DNA from: Telmatactis stephensoni
Taxonomy: Eukaryota; Cnidaria; Anthozoa; Actiniaria; Isophelliidae
DNA: 64,000 nt
Direction of reading: 5' to 3'
Assembly: GCA_029948255.1 (NCBI GenBank)
Contig: JALIZF010001813.1
Coordinates: forward strand, 682,001 to 746,000
Positions 35,702 through 46,732 of this stretch are shown piece by piece. Both the position numbers and the translations under genes were made by a program. Under the pieces are notes generated by a model. The model was not told where the DNA came from. It saw nothing but the letters and a program-made list of their open reading frames with translations, and did no database searches. Position 1 is the first letter of the stretch. Each line of letters opens with the position of its first letter.

Positions 35702-36066
35702 GTTATTGACTCTCCTGTTGTAGGTCTCATCTTTAGAAACTGATATCTAGCATGGTGCTTGTTTTGTTTTGGTATGAAGTGGTTATTGAGCTTTGTTTTC
35801 AATTTTTCGTAACTATTCCCGTCAGTAGGGTCAGGTAAGCTCTTCTTTAATCATGCAATCTCCTTACCTCCATATATAATGAGTGCATCTTTCTGGTCCA
35901 TCGGGTTAGCTATTTTGAAGTAGCGAAATTCTCTTTCGATTCCATCGATCCACTCTTCCCACTCTCATCCGATTGTGTTTGCATCTTCTGGTATAATGAA
36001 CGGTTGAGATTTGAGATTCCTTGTTTCAGCAACGATGTGAACCTGTGGTGCTGCTTCCTCTGCCAT
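34518..36066 (-). pseudogene. Gag of LTR element, split by a LINE
   Basis: The probable start ATG is at 36066-36064 (MAEEAAPQVHIVAETRN). Frame TGA stops occur near 35970 and 35850. The capsid-like region reads WEEWIDGIEREFRYF, then NNHFIPKQNKHHARYQF; it is interrupted at 35112-35713 by a LINE and resumes with YDLDEVDGILSITAYTARL to about 34780, where it meets the zinc-knuckle frame. Retroviral-type gag; defective. Confidence 0.75.
35112..35713 (+). mobile_element. 5'-truncated LINE (3' end of non-LTR retrotransposon)
   Basis: Starts in coding resembling a LINE ORF2 C-terminus (DYLKLEKRQALPQLRSSSAV, then FNELPKITKN), stop TAA at 35339-35341, then a 3' UTR ending in (ATT)n at 35669-35700. Flanked by an 8-bp near-duplication (CCCGTTGT 35104-35111; CCTGTTGT 35714-35721). 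Joining the flanks across one copy keeps the gag frame, which supports the boundaries. Confidence 0.75.
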
Positions 36067-36244
36067 ATTTTAGTCGGTAGAAATCTATGCCGTCGAGTGT
36101 TAACGTTGTTTTCGCTGTCACGTGGCATTGGTTTACGAGCGAATTTTCTAGTTTTGGCGGTGATTTACGTCGAATCCAATTTCCAGGATGTCGAGTAGAT
36201 TGCTTTCTCTGTCGTTTAAGTTGATTTTTAATCCTCATCGCCAA

Positions 36245-36391
36245 TGTTGTGACCGGTAGTTGAGGTCTTATAAACATAGACTGAACAACAAGTCTTTGGT
36301 GTCCGCCATCTTTTACTACAACAAAGCACGTATCCCATATGTGGGGGGACTAGTAACTAATACATTTACATATATAAATACTGTCATAACA
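36245..36391 (-). repeat. 5' LTR
   Basis: 147 bp; followed on the element strand by TTGGCGATGAGG, a possible primer-binding site starting at TGG. Confidence 0.92.
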
Positions 36392-36865
36392 AACACCTGT
36401 TTAGAATTATAAGAAATTTCAAATTTGGGTGATGATTGTAATTGTTCCATTTCAGTTATTGATATAAGTTACCAATCAAAACATTTTGATTGAGAGTTGA
36501 GAGTACCGAATTTTGTAAAAAAATAGAACTTTCCTTCATTTCGTACTTATCCTCCCTAGCTCTCATCCCCATATCCGTGAAAAAAATCGTTTTAGAATTG
36601 ACCGGTTTTTATTTTTGATACAAGCCAATACTAAAACAAACCTTCTTATGTGCCTGATTTTGTTCCAGGGAATTCCCAGTTCACACTTCATCGCGAGACC
36701 TTCCTCAGGTGGTATCTCAAATTTCAAACCAGCCTGACAAATGGAGAACATAAAGGTTCAAGATGAAGACCTGCATATTTCAGGGACAACTACAGCAACA
36801 ATTTTGAGGGAAGAGGGAAGAGGGAAGTTTGATATCACAACCTGAAAGACACCCTTCCAGATTCC

Positions 36866-37629
36866 TGCTTTGCTGTTCATCAAAAGGCAGAATATGAAGA
36901 AGAAGCTTATGGTCCTCTGAAGGATAAATCTCTTCATGAGAAATCAAGTTTTAGTGAAAATGAAATTGCTGAGATTGAAAAAAACACTATTGGACAAGCA
37001 GAAAATAAACAATGGCATTCATTCAGAAAAGGCAGAATTACTGCTTCAAACTTTTATAAAGTGTACACAAGAGTTGAAACTCTTAAGAAATCAGGGGAGA
37101 TGCTTCCAATTTGGTTGCCTCAATTTTAGGTGAAATTTCCCCACCAGAAAATCTACCAGCTCTGAAATATGGCAGAAATATGGAAAAAATTGCTAAGGAA
37201 AAGTACCTTAAAACATTTAAGAAAGAACATAATGATGTGAGCAGTAGAGAATGTGGACTGTTCATTTACAAAAGTAGTCACTGCCTTGGTGCATCACCAG
37301 ATTTATTAATTGAGTGTTCTTGTTGTGGGCAAGGCGTTTTAGAAGTAAAAAGCCCTTATTCAATTGCTAATGAACAACCCACACCAAGTAACCTTCATTA
37401 CTTGACAAGCAGTAATGGAAAGGTGTCCTTAAAAAAGAACCATACATACTATGCACAAATTCAAGGACAAATGGCCATAACAAACAGGAAATGGTGTGAG
37501 TTTCTTGTCTACACCCATAAGGGAAGTCACGTAGAGTGGATTTTATTTGATATAGACTACTGGCAGAAGATCGAAGAGAATGCAGTGTGGTTTCATGAAA
37601 ACTATTTGGCGCAACCAAGAATGTTATAA
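36866..37629 (+). pseudogene. YqaJ nuclease relic
   Basis: Frame one: KAEYEEEAYGPLKDKSL, then FRKGRITASNFYKVYTRVE (YqaJ N-terminal motif). A frameshift near 37105 leads to a frame open to TAA 37629: ALKYGRNMEKIAKEKY, GASPDLLIECS, VLEVKSPYSIANEQP (the D...ExK core), QIQGQMAITN. No SWIM or SAP domain here. It lies head-to-head with, and only about 130 bp from, the first recognised exon of the minus-strand GDY/GEQG gene. May be the missing C-terminal half of the SWIM exon at 6.7 kb, or another ISL2EU fragment. Confidence 0.8.
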
Positions 37630-38100
37630 CTTTGCTATACATTATCATACTGGGGTGTACCTAGAAGGGGGACCTACGGTGCCTGTAACCCCCCCCCCCC
37701 CCCCCCAGTCAAGTCAAGATTTAAAAGTAGAAATTGTACCTGTGACCCCTCATTTGAAAATTCCTTGATACTCCCCTGGGTCTGGTTGTTTGAAAGTGGA
37801 TTAGCATTAACCCAGGATGAACTGTGATTGTTTTCTTTAGAGCTAACCCTGGATTAGTGCTAAATGGTTTTCAAACAACCGGGCCCTGTCATATACATTT
37901 TGCAAAAATCAACAAGTCCTGATTGGTTGAAAAATGTGCTCTTAATTACCAAATTTTTACACTTTTGAATTTCAAAGAACTAGACGATCTGCGATCGCTT
38001 ACATGGGCTTCCTGATTATTTTCACGCCAAGATCACATGTGACAGAGTATTAGTCAAATAATTAAAAACAAAATACAAACTATAATTATTGTGGTAAGGC
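37630..38100. other. Non-coding, with poly(C) tract
   Basis: A run of 18 C at 37689-37706 (G-run on the minus strand, G-quadruplex-prone). Otherwise no features. Confidence 0.7.
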
Positions 38101-38455
38101 AAGAGAGTAAGAGTGTCAGACGCCTTGTTAATTTCCATTTGGGGTATTTTTAGAAACACCAAATCTTCGCGCGTTACTCTCACCACAGGAAGCCCACACT
38201 TATATAAACTGAATGAAAAGCAAGAAAAATTGTTAGAAACCAATTCAAACTTTTTAAAATGCTCTATAATTGCTTTATTTAACAATTTAAAGGGTTTAAA
38301 AAAATAAGTGTATTCATAGTTTGCTTTTTCATTCAGTTTATGAGTTTGGGTTCCCTATGGCGGGAGTAGCGTGTAGAAATCTGGTGTTTCTAAAAATAGG
38401 CCAAATGGAAATCAACATGACACGCGACCTATTAATCAATTCAGACTCTCTTACT
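38101..38455. repeat. Foldback/MITE-like element
   Basis: Imperfect inverted arms: AAGAGAGTAAGAGTG at 38101 against TCAGACTCTCTTACTT ending 38455, with further paired words TTAGAAACACCA / TGGTGTTTCTAA and AACTGAATGAAAAGCAA / TTGCTTTTTCATTCAGTT. About 355 bp, non-coding. Confidence 0.75.
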
Positions 38456-39452
38456 TATGCGCTCTTTGGAAAGGTTGATGTTTAGTTTAAATTCCTTATA
38501 TAATGTAGTTGCTGTGACATAACTGCATCACAATGATAACATGCTAAATTTTGTCACCATTGTTATCAGCAATGCACACAATACATTCATGTCTGCCATA
38601 TGAAATATCTTCAATTAAAAATTTTAAGAAGCTATATAGTTCTTAGTAAATATTTGAAGCAAGGTGCTATTATTTAGAATGTAGTGAGTTTGATCTTAAA
38701 TCAGAGACATATTTATAATTGCACTCAAAGCACCATTTGAAATAAAATGAGAAAACAATTTTTTTTTATTCAAGTGATTTATTTAACAAAAATGATCAAC
38801 AATGTGGAAAATCAGTATTATAACAAGAACGTACTTATTGGAAACTTGGAATATAGCTATTTCAAAAAGGGTTGTCATCAAATATATGTCGTTGAAGAAT
38901 GGTAGGAAACACACGTACATGTAAATAAGAAAATGTATGCAATTAGCATGGTCAAAGTGTCAAAGTTCAATGAAAACACAACATACCCATAAAGTAACAT
39001 AAGTACTATAATATAAAATACGCATCTTGTTAGTGTGCAATATACGATCTTAAGAACTCATAAGCACAATCTTTTGTCATCTTGGAATGCATGACTTATC
39101 AATAATGGCAGAGTTTTTTGAAATAGCTATGTTTTGAAACAGTATGAACATATATGAATAACTTTGAAACTGTCACTTATCCTCAAAGTGAATAGAAAAT
39201 GGTTCTCTTATGCTGTTGGTTATGGTGAATAACGGATTGGAATTGTCAAAACAACTGTATAATGTCAATTACTTTGATCCTTGCAACTGTATTGACCCTT
39301 ATGTTATGGTACACATTCAGTTTCAGAACATAACGTAAATGTTACACATTTATGTACTGGTACAATGTAACTAGCTTTCAAGATAAAACACAAGATAAGT
39401 ACTGTGACTAATAATTGCTAAGCATACAAAACATGCTTTAAGTTAGGTGATC
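38456..39452. other. No gene seen
   Basis: AT-rich, 1 kb downstream of the RPA-like gene. No coding or repeat structure recognised. Confidence 0.5.
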
Positions 39453-41062
39453 TTAGTTGAAAGTAACAGCAACAACATTGCCAATGCTGTTTACCTTCAA
39501 TACCATATTTCTTAGGTGTAAGAATATCTTACACAGGGTGTTTTCGTCAATGGTTGCAAGATCTTCTTCTACTCCAGATGTTTGCTTATAGTGATGCAGC
39601 ATGTCTTGTAGGTGGTTGGGAAACAGTGTATACCAAGCCGTTTCTTCTTGTCTTTTAATGGAGATGCGTGCAGTGATGGACTTCGTGCTGTTTTCAATAA
39701 GAAATCTGGATTGACAATGGTTGCACCTGAGCATGGATGTACCGCACTGGAAGGGCACTTTCTTTATACATGTTACGCAGTTGTAGTAAGTGTTGACATC
39801 AATACTGTGTATCTGTTCAACTGGTATGGCCTGGAGAGTGAGTTTTGCTCGTGCATCTTGAAGTATCTCAGCTGATATGTGTGGATGGTCAGCCACTTTG
39901 TTGAATATGGTATCTGACGACGAGGTTAGATATTTTTCTCCAAAGTACTGGCGGAGACGGGCATTTTGGACTTGATAAAACCCTTCCTGTACAGAATCAA
40001 TCTGCTCGTTCCATATTGTGAGGCGTATAGTGCCATGCTGGTCAACAAAAATGCCTTCTCTTTTGGTAAGATCTTTCTTGGTTGCTATTGGTTCAGGATT
40101 GTTATCTCCAAAAGCGATGAAACCACGCACTGTCACAGATTGATGGATTTGGATATCTTGGAGGTCTTTAGTTGTAGATATCAAACATGGTTCATCACCG
40201 ACGTGTTCAGACGAAAAGTCCACTGAAGTTTCTAAAGCGTCCTGTATTTCAGTGTTGGAGTTCACCCAAATTACGTTTTTTTCAGTTTGATGTGGGGTGT
40301 ACTTCGTTAGTTTGCATGGGGTGGCACTTTCAGCTTTCGCTTCTACCATTAATTTGTGTTTCTTCGGTTGAAAACAGAGTGCTTTGGTCATTTGGTCTTT
40401 CTGCTGCAGTTGAAAGGAAAAATATGGTGACCCTTTACCAGATATTTTGGTGGGGCTGACGTTTTTTATGTAGCCGACAAGGAATGGCAGGTTTGTAGCT
40501 TCATTGCCGGCTGATTTGGTGGGAGTCGTTGGGGGAGTCTGTTTTGTCGTCGCCACTACTGTCGAAGAAGACTGTTTTGATGTAGATGGGAATGAACTGT
40601 CGAAGAATGGAACGCTAAAAGCAGGGCCTGATGGCATAGGTGATGGTGGCAAGGATAAAGGAGGATCTATCTCGACTTCAGGATGGTTTATGTTAGATGA
40701 TGTTGACGCTGCTGAGGAGCGTGAAGATGTTGAAGACTTCATCGGAATCTTACTTGAAACTAGGAGATAAAAGGAAAAGTCATCTTTGATCAAAACGTAT
40801 TTATATGATCTACAATACTTAAACCAATACCTTCTGATTCCATAGGTGATGGCAAGGATAAAGGAGGATCTATCTCGACTTCAGGATGGTTCATGTTAGA
40901 TGATGTCGACGCCGCTGAGGAGCGTGAAGATGTTGAAGACTTCATCGGAATCTTACTTGAAACTAGGAGATAAAAGGAAAAGTCATCTTTGATCAAAACG
41001 TATTTATGATCTACATGATTTAAAGCAATACCTTTTTTCAGATTGGGCGGCTTCTTAGACAT
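39453..41062 (-). CDS. RPA70-like ssDNA-binding protein, 3 exons, 489 aa
   Basis: Exons 41062-41032, 40962-40831 and 40759-39453 join in phase to an uninterrupted 490-codon frame ending TAA. N-terminus MSKKPPNLKK, then a Ser/Pro-rich linker. OB-fold-like segments include LPFLVGYIKNVSPTK and VTVRGFIAFGDN, and a C4 zinc ribbon is near the C-terminus (CVTCIKKVPFQ...LRCNHC). RPA-like proteins accompany many Helitrons and bind the displaced strand; a Helentron on the same strand begins 1.1 kb away. Exon 2 is a copy of the start of exon 3. No break seen, so it could be functional. Confidence 0.75.
40760..41031 (-). repeat. Tandem duplication of an exon plus intron in the RPA-like gene
   Basis: About 201-bp direct repeat: the start of exon 3 with its upstream intron (about 40640-40830) and exon 2 with its upstream intron (40831-41031) share near-identical sequence, including splice sites and SSKIPMKSSTSSRSSAASTS. 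Phase 1 on both sides keeps the frame. Confidence 0.85.
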
Positions 41063-42155
41063 TATAGCCAGTAAAAGTACAAATAGACCACAACAACCAA
41101 GTACGTTTACAGTCTTGCAGAAATGGCGAGCGTGTCAAAGCACATGGAAAAATTCGTCGAATCATTACGGCTTTCCGCTACGCTGATTGGTCGAGTATTA
41201 TGGCGATGCTCAGGCGGACTGACGCCGACAAGTCCGCCGACAATGGATTGTCACACTCGTAAGCACTCGTAATTACTCATAAAATAACAAAAGTCTATCC
41301 CCTGCAGTGTAGGGTAAGTTGGCACAAATTTGGCGTTCTTAATCTAGCTAGTAGGGTCGGCCCGGCCAGGGCTGCCCGGGGGAAACTCGTGTTCCCATTC
41401 CCTCTCGGTTCGACGAGGCTAGACTTGTACGTTCTGACCTGGTGCTTGGCCTTCTTGTATTATTATTATTGTATTATTATTCATGGGGACTCTTGACAAT
41501 CATGCAGACTTTATCTTGTGAATCTTTGTGATCTTAGGAGTCCTTGGTGGTCTATCCATTTTAAAGATGAAGTTCTTGAAGAGGTAAACTTACATTAGCC
41601 ATCCATGCATAAAATGTTAATTTCATGTTAACTCATCTTGAGATAAGCTTAATTGTGTCGTGACAATTCTCAATTATTAAGCGTTAACAGTCTTCAAGTA
41701 GCTTCTGAAGTTGTTGCTATTGGTAGAATATGAAGCTTAAGCTTACAATGTAAAACTGTTGTATTCTTTGAAGGATGCATATCATATGGAGTCAGTTAAA
41801 TTTAATACTTGCTTCTTGGAAGTGAATATTTCTGTAAAAATGCAAATTTCAAGTTAGTATAAATTATAATGGTGAATTATGCATTTAACTTTCTTTATTA
41901 ATTCAATCAAGTTGATTGCGAGCCAATCAGAGAGTGTGTAGTATGTAAGTCACATATTAAATAATTACTAAATGCTTTACACAATAATATGTCTAACATT
42001 AAGTCTTACCTTAGGTGATGTAAAACACACATTAGTCAACAAACACCTTAAGGTGCCTGTTATAGATGATGGCCCCACTACTGTGGGAGTTAAAAAAATA
42101 GCTAAAATGCTATCTAGCAATATTACTTGTGTTCAATGTTTTTGGAATAAATTAA
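41063..42155. other. Spacer with a retroposon-like tail
   Basis: About 41340-41482 is GC-rich, has GGTTCGACGAGGC (B-box-like) and ends in (ATT)n, as in a SINE or LINE 3' end. The rest is unassigned. May lie inside the Helentron between its RPA-like and Rep/helicase genes. Confidence 0.45.
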
Positions 42156-42782
42156 TTAAGATACAGAATTAATTGAAATTGTAATGGCATCATGATCTGA
42201 ATAGTAAACTGGTAATACTGAGCACGTTATGATATTTCTGTAAGTCTCTTTTATATAAACATGGTCTAGTAGACTTCCAGAGGATATAAATGTAGGACTT
42301 TGTACAATTTGTAGATATTTTTTTGATTTCATTAATTGTTGAAGTGGTTTCATGCCATCTTCATTGCAAAAGTTTATGTTGAAGTCGCCTAAAATCATAT
42401 CAATATCATAATAAGATAGTATATTTTCAATGTCATTGATATATTGAGGTATACTACCTCAATATATCTCTATAAAGTAGCATAATAGATTTGGTTATAT
42501 TAGTCATGTTGTTAGTGATTATAAATTTGATACCATTGATAGCTGGAAAATATTCATATTCTTTGAGTTCTATATGATTTATATACTAGAAAATCTGTCT
42601 GTTGGATGATCTTGTCTTAATACTGAGAATTGTGGTAAATTTTGTTTTATATCATTGTCATTAGAATGAGGGAGAAGCTGAGTCTCTGTAAGAGCTAGAA
42701 CATGACTGTTAGATAGATGGTAGTCATATTTGATATCAATACTGTGTTTAATCAAGGACCTGACGTTAAGAAGACTGATCAC
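42156..42782 (-). pseudogene. Helentron C-terminal EEP endonuclease domain
   Basis: AP-endonuclease-like domain found at the C-terminus of Helentron proteins. The first piece starts MISLLNVRSLIKHSIDI and has LALTETQLL (catalytic Glu region). The second piece (42398-42156) has MILGDFNINFCNEDG, SGSLLDHVYI and YYSDHDAITI (Asp/Asn and terminal Asp-His). Separated by about 180 bp in other frames and stops, so decayed. Confidence 0.75.
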
Positions 42783-42794
42783 TAGTTTGTCTGT

Positions 42795-44514
42795 TTAATC
42801 ATTCGGATTTTGACTACATGGTGCATATTGAACACTTAATTGTGAAATGTCATTTCTTAATCTTTCATATTCTTCATTTACTTTTGCATTTGCTTTCACA
42901 TGTTTATGTTGAATATTTCCAAGTATATGAATACCTTGCAATGTTTTTGCACGACTTAATGCAACATATATCTGTCCATAGTTGAAATTTTTTTGCTTGT
43001 TTAAATCAAAGCTAATTACCACTTCGTCTAGAGTCAGCCCTTGTGTCTTATGCACTGTACATGCCCATGCAAGTGTTATTGGAAACTGTATTCTTTGTAT
43101 TTCAGGTGATGATGGCTTATTTGGTCTCACTTTAATTTTCACTAGTATTGGTTCTATGGGTACAACATTGTGTTGTTTGGCATACTGGTTATTACTATTA
43201 TTTATCATATTTTGCCCTGCTTTGCTGTCATCAAACTTAATGTAAATTATTGAAGGTTTTTGTGTGTGTTGAATAAGATGTATCTTAACTACAGTACCAA
43301 TTTGACCATTGATCAATCTGCTATGTCATAGTAGCTGTAAGCATCACTCTAGCACTTTCTTTTATATGAAATTCATAATGTAGTCCTCCTGTTTCAGATC
43401 TTCCTCTTGTTAATACTCTTTCAATGTCTTGTTTGCTTATATTCTTAGGAAATTGACCATTTGCCCTTACTTTAAGTAGAGGTTTAGATATAGCATCTAG
43501 TTTTTTAGTGTTATGTTGTTCAACAGGAACATTTTCTGCCCATATATGTAAAGCATCTGATGGATAGTTATCATCATGTAGGGAGATCCTTTTTGACTGA
43601 ATACAATGAATGTCTTCTTCTGTCTGAGTTGCTGTTCTAAATATATTCAAGAGCTCAGTGAATGGGTGGTCATTTTTCTGTCTCATGATTTCCGTGAGCT
43701 CAATCATTTGAAACATGTGCCAAGGATGACAAAGATTGAAAGCATCATTTTTATAGTTTTCAAATACCATTCTTCTGCGAATTGCTGGTAATTGATATAA
43801 ATCCCCGACTACAATAATACTTATTCCAGCAAATAATTTTGAATTTGTTGTTCTAAAAATCTCTTTAAGCCGTTGATGAATATCAAGCAAAGCTGTATTA
43901 GCAACCATCGAGACTTCATCAAGAATCAGTAGTTTCAGGTCAGATAATGATAATCTTAATTGCGTTCTTTTTTGGTCTGACATAGCTGGTAAGGTATCAC
44001 CAGTATTAATAGGTATTGCTAATGCTGTGTTTATTGTTGTTCCATCAATATTAATAGCTGCTACTCCAGTAGGCGCTGTTAGCAGTACTGTAGGTTTGTT
44101 AGGATTCATTGGTGCATATCTAAAGGTCTTTGATACAGTATGATAGATTGTTTTGATCAGATGACTCTTTCCTGCCCCTGCACCACCAGTGATGAATAAA
44201 TATAATGGATCAACATTTTGTGGTGTTAGGCAGTTCAAGCTTTTCATTTTATTTCTACACCATGAAAGTACAGTGTTATATGCTGTACGTTGCATTTTGT
44301 TTAATGATCTAACTGATTGTCTTAATTGGTCATCAGTCATTTCACTAGGATTTTCACTAGATGTTAAATTTGGTGCAAGATGTTGTGCTACCTGTTCATT
44401 AAATGACTCATCCTCGTTGACAGTTTTATCTTGTATATCATCATCATATGATTGAATGGTTCTATTTTCACTGATTCTAAGCTGTTCTAGTGCTTCAGCC
44501 AGAGTCTGGTTCAA
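42795..44514 (-). pseudogene. Helentron Pif1-type helicase
   Basis: SF1B helicase unwinding DNA during rolling-circle transposition. Walker A in FITGGAGAGKSHLIK, LLTAPTGVAA, Walker B LLILDEVSMV, GDLYQLPAI, then (second piece, after a frame change near 43320) NGQIGTVVKI, WACTVHKTQGLTLD and YVALSRAKTL, the conserved C-terminal helicase motifs. Split only by one frameshift; motifs themselves look intact. Confidence 0.9.
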
Positions 44515-46720
44515 ATATTTTTCTATTGCATTCTACAATCTCTTGTACTTCTGGGTCATTAAACTTTGATGCATATGTGTTGTCGTTACCAAGGAGATTA
44601 CTTTCATTTGTCCATGGGTAATATAACATGAGCAAATGATGAAAAAACAATTCAGGTTCTTTTGTTTTATTAGGTCTGTGGTATCTAATAACAGCTTTTA
44701 TCTTCATTCGTTTCATAGTCTCATTACTATCCTTTAGTATTATTTTCAAAGGTAATAATGTATCATTATCTATGTTATTTATATCATGGTTTATTTCAAC
44801 CGTTTCATCCGTTAGTACTTCTGGTTGTGCATCAATAGTTTCACTATTTTCTTTTTTGTAATCTTTATAATAATAGGCTGCAAATTGTGCAAGACAGAGG
44901 TTTTGGATAATACTAATTGAGACTGGTCTAATACTGTATCGCTCTATGATGTTGGATTTGAATATATCAGTACTATCATCATCTAAATCATCAAGTTCTT
45001 CTTTTTTTTTGGTAACTCGTATACGTTTCTCTGCTGTGTCAGTATTAACAAAGACTGTTTGAGGAAATATTTTTCTTAACCAGAGTTCTGGCATGCATCT
45101 GAATACACATTCTTGTGAGCTGACTTCTCTAGTGGAAAGAAATGCTGCACCTATTTTCCTTAGTCCATCTCTAATATTCATATTAGTTGCTTTTGCTTCC
45201 TTTGCTGCATTCATTATTGCCTGTGAACATTCTGTTTCATCTTTTGTGAAATATGAACAAATGTAAGTTATGCACTTATAATGATCAAACACTGGCTGTA
45301 GATCAACATTAGCCTTGAATCCTTTTATGCCTGCAATGAAGTAGTTATTTATAAAGCAACTGTCAATTGGCCTTTTTAGATGCAACTCATAGTTGCTGTC
45401 TGGTGAAATTGCTAATGCTGAGTAATATTGTTCTTCTGTAATACCAATAGAGTTGAAAATGTCATGTTGAGTTAGTGAAGAATTATAGTTAGCTTTACTT
45501 GGATTTAATACTTCATCTATTTTCTGTTTCACTGAAGAAAGAATATCTTGTCTTTTCTCTAAAATATTAGTTTTTACAATCTCATCAAGATCATCAGGAA
45601 GAGGTTCAGCTACAATTGTAGTATTAGTAAAAAATTGACCAAAATTAAACCTACACTGAATGTTTTTGTACTTTCTACAGGTTTTAGAGTGGCTATGTTT
45701 TTGGTATGTTTTTACCAAGTTGTGTAATTCATTCTTTCTTCTTCTCTTCTTCTCTCTTGTTTAATAACTGGTCCCATTAAATCATAATCATAATTTTCTT
45801 TGTTTTCATGAGTTAGCTTGGGACAGTCCTCAGTCCATATCAATGCATGTAAATGAGGAGAGCCTCTCATTTGGAATTCAATACGGAGTGCGTAGTAAAC
45901 TACTTTACCTATTGGCTGAGCATTTGTGAGCAATACCTCAGTGAAATAAGTCTCAACTCTATACTGGAAGTGTTTAGCAACTATGACAGGATTGAGATTA
46001 AGCATTTGACACCTCTCATTGTAAGACAGTGCATCAACTTGTTCATCAGTCAGGTTCTTGCCTTGTATTTTTGCTAATATTTGAAATAGTTCAGGCCATC
46101 TTAAATCAGCACAAGATAGCGTCATGAACCATGTAGGAATGCCAAGTTGTTTTACCATAGCTATGACTTCAAACATAAATTTTTGCCAGTATGGAGGCGT
46201 TCCAGGTACTTGTCTCAAAAACAAGTATGCTTGATCTTGACAAATGAGATTTGCTAAGTTTTGAACATTGTTTTTTAATTGAGAAGCAGTAACTGAGTGC
46301 CCATGTACCTTCTTCAGAGCAATGTTAATACTATCTGATACTTTCTTTTGTTCAATTATGAACTGTGCAAAAAAGAGATATTCTGGATTAGTTGCAAATC
46401 TTCCACTGTAATGTAGAAGTCGTGCATTGAAATATTTCACTGGTGATAATTTAACCTCTCGTTCAACTGTATACCCAAATCTTCCTTTAGGAAACAGTAC
46501 TGGAAATGCTAACTCCTCACATTGTTTATCAAGCATGAATGAGAGAGGATGTTTGTTTTCTCCTGGTGCGATACTATAGATTTCACTTCCTGTTGACTGC
46601 TGATTGTCATCTGTGGTAACAGGATAGTTAGGTATAATGGACTGTAAGCATGTCTCTTTCACTGGGGCTCTATATTCATTTAAAGGATCTTCATTTTCTT
46701 CTTCATCATTATATGCTTTA
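44495..46720 (-). pseudogene. Helentron Rep (HUH endonuclease) region
   Basis: Rolling-circle initiator. The 46662-45712 frame carries the Helitron_like_N region (EELAFPVLFPKGRFGY, TWFMTLSCADLRWPELF) and the HUH motif in RGSPHLHALIW. After a frame change at 45715, 45718-44495 has the Tyr region (CITYICSYFTKDE, YxxxY) and PELWLRKIFPQTVFVNT. Overlaps the helicase frame slightly at 44495-44514. Frameshifts at both joints suggest inactivity. Confidence 0.88.
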
Positions 46721-46732
46721 TCAACTTGTGGA

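Larger units (their letters stand above)
32725..36391 (-). mobile_element. Ty3/gypsy-like LTR retrotransposon, internally deleted
   Basis: 3,667 bp, minus orientation, with 147-bp LTRs (32725-32871, 36245-36391) differing at 4 positions and a perfect AACAC 5-bp target duplication (32720-32724, 36392-36396). A purine tract (complement AAGAAGAGGAGA) abuts the 3' LTR. Gag and a shortened pol are on the minus strand. A LINE fragment lies in gag. The insertion is in an intron of the GDY/GEQG gene. Confidence 0.92.
23072..36733 (-). pseudogene. GDYxFL/GISGASG/GEQGxES family gene (multi-exon, TE-split)
   Basis: Nine exons recognisable by splice signals and phase: 36642-36733 (EEGLAMKCELGIPWNKIR), 32535-32631 (QHGWLSSWGIQFSSEQKQR), 31793-31940 (VCCDAMPFVFSKAN), 30705-30860 (GSCKMAFEIANIQNPNSTRN), 30109-30171 (GDYAFLSALYGISGAS), 29782-29983 (CLWCTITQSD...RPPILNIPLNQ), 23927-24066 (GADRQAYHGDTFNGNHTHK), 23499-23682, 23072-23388 (PKMHFLEDHLVDWV, GLLGEQGVESIHHHIN). 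From memory this resembles a multi-copy invertebrate family, probably mobile. GDY and GEQGxE acidic residues could belong to an RNase H-fold transposase; unproven. Phase is broken at the 30.1-kb exon, and an ISL2EU and an LTR element sit in introns. Confidence 0.6.

Noticed and set aside
41190..41220. Third Harbinger end (TATGGCGATGCTC near 41.2 kb)
   Set aside because: Only about 13 bases resemble the inner part of the TIR and the outer GGGACTT part is absent; likely chance.
41400..41420. tRNA gene or tRNA-derived SINE
   Set aside because: Only a B-box-like GGTTCGA word is present; no A box at the right distance and no cloverleaf could be drawn.
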